Made by a program: the position numbers and the translations under genes. Below, piece after piece: positions 63,621 through 64,000 of a stretch of DNA of 64,000 nt (its first letter is position 1; every line of letters begins with the position of its first letter). The notes beneath the pieces are model-generated. The model saw nothing but the letters and a program-made list of their open reading frames with translations. It did not search any database and was not told the DNA's origin. The stretch is from Lytechinus pictus (lineage: Eukaryota > Echinodermata > Echinoidea > Temnopleuroida > Toxopneustidae): NCBI RefSeq assembly GCF_037042905.1, contig NW_026974141.1, forward strand, positions 3,712,001 through 3,776,000. Direction: 5' to 3'.

Positions 63621-64000
63621 TATTTTCATGCACCTTAACATCAACATTAACATGGAATCAAACACACCTCTGCACAAGCAAACACATAACAAACTAACAC
63701 ACAAACATGCATGGGTATATTTCAAACCACGACTAAAACCATGTTATCTCACAGAACCATCACTACAGAAGCAGGGGCTTGATTTGAATGGATTTTCTAT
63801 TTTTCTCTATTGACACAGACAAAAGAATCATGTTCTGTATTGACCCTTCATGACTATTTCTGCTCGTTTTGCAGCTTTTCAATGCACACCTCATCCAACA
63901 CTTTTGAGTCCTGCTCTTTTTGTTATGGCATGATCATAACAAGCATGGTATCAATTTAAAGAAAATTAAATAATCTTTTGAATGATGTAAAATATGCATT
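63621..64000. other. No gene recognised
   Basis: AT-rich sequence to the window end. Confidence 0.5.

Overview
This window is animal genomic DNA, AT-rich, with GT-AG introns and dense transposable elements. There are no bacterial operons, ribosome binding sites or CRISPR arrays. The repeats (TTAA-flanked MITEs, tRNA-derived SINEs, GCGAGC-type repeats, a Penelope-like element) and the zinc-finger gene suggest a marine deuterostome, most likely a sea urchin or other echinoderm. That assignment is inference from repeat style and one gene family; no database was searched.

Layout. 1-5.1 kb is a mosaic of GCGAGC/GCTCGC-bearing repeats. 5.1-8.6 kb has no recognisable gene. 8.6-12.7 kb is a decayed tail of C2H2 zinc-finger units. 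12.7-24.0 kb (minus strand) is the main gene. It has an upstream exon, a KRAB-like exon, an SSXRD-like exon, acidic linker exons (one largely a 111-bp coding minisatellite) and a last exon with one isolated finger plus 21 tandem fingers. Splice phases join these exons cleanly. The KRAB-SSXRD part closely resembles PRDM9 in sequence and intron phase, but I find no PR/SET exon. 26-27.3 kb is a 5'-truncated LINE. 27.7-29.6 kb holds a 463-bp tandem duplication and a THAP-domain first exon. 30.7-42.3 kb is almost all transposons: two dead LINEs, and nested MITEs carrying four DR1 nuclear-receptor half-site pairs. 43.6-47.3 kb holds a large foldback, SINEs, nested MITEs and a 66-bp-arm hairpin. 47.8-53.2 kb (minus strand) is a small secreted-protein gene of unknown family. 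51-59 kb holds MITEs, SINEs and microsatellites. 59.3-62.1 kb is an intact Penelope-like retroelement (RT plus GIY-YIG endonuclease) between 87-bp direct repeats. 62.1-64 kb holds a tRNA-like repeat and a ~242-bp tandem duplication.

The cellular genes I can support are the KRAB-SSXRD-zinc-finger gene (probable nuclear DNA-binding regulator), the THAP exon (DNA-binding domain) and the secreted protein. They do not form an evident pathway. The most notable result is the first: a PRDM9-like KRAB zinc-finger protein that seems to have lost, or never had, the histone methyltransferase domain. It carries two repeat arrays showing homogenisation and decay.
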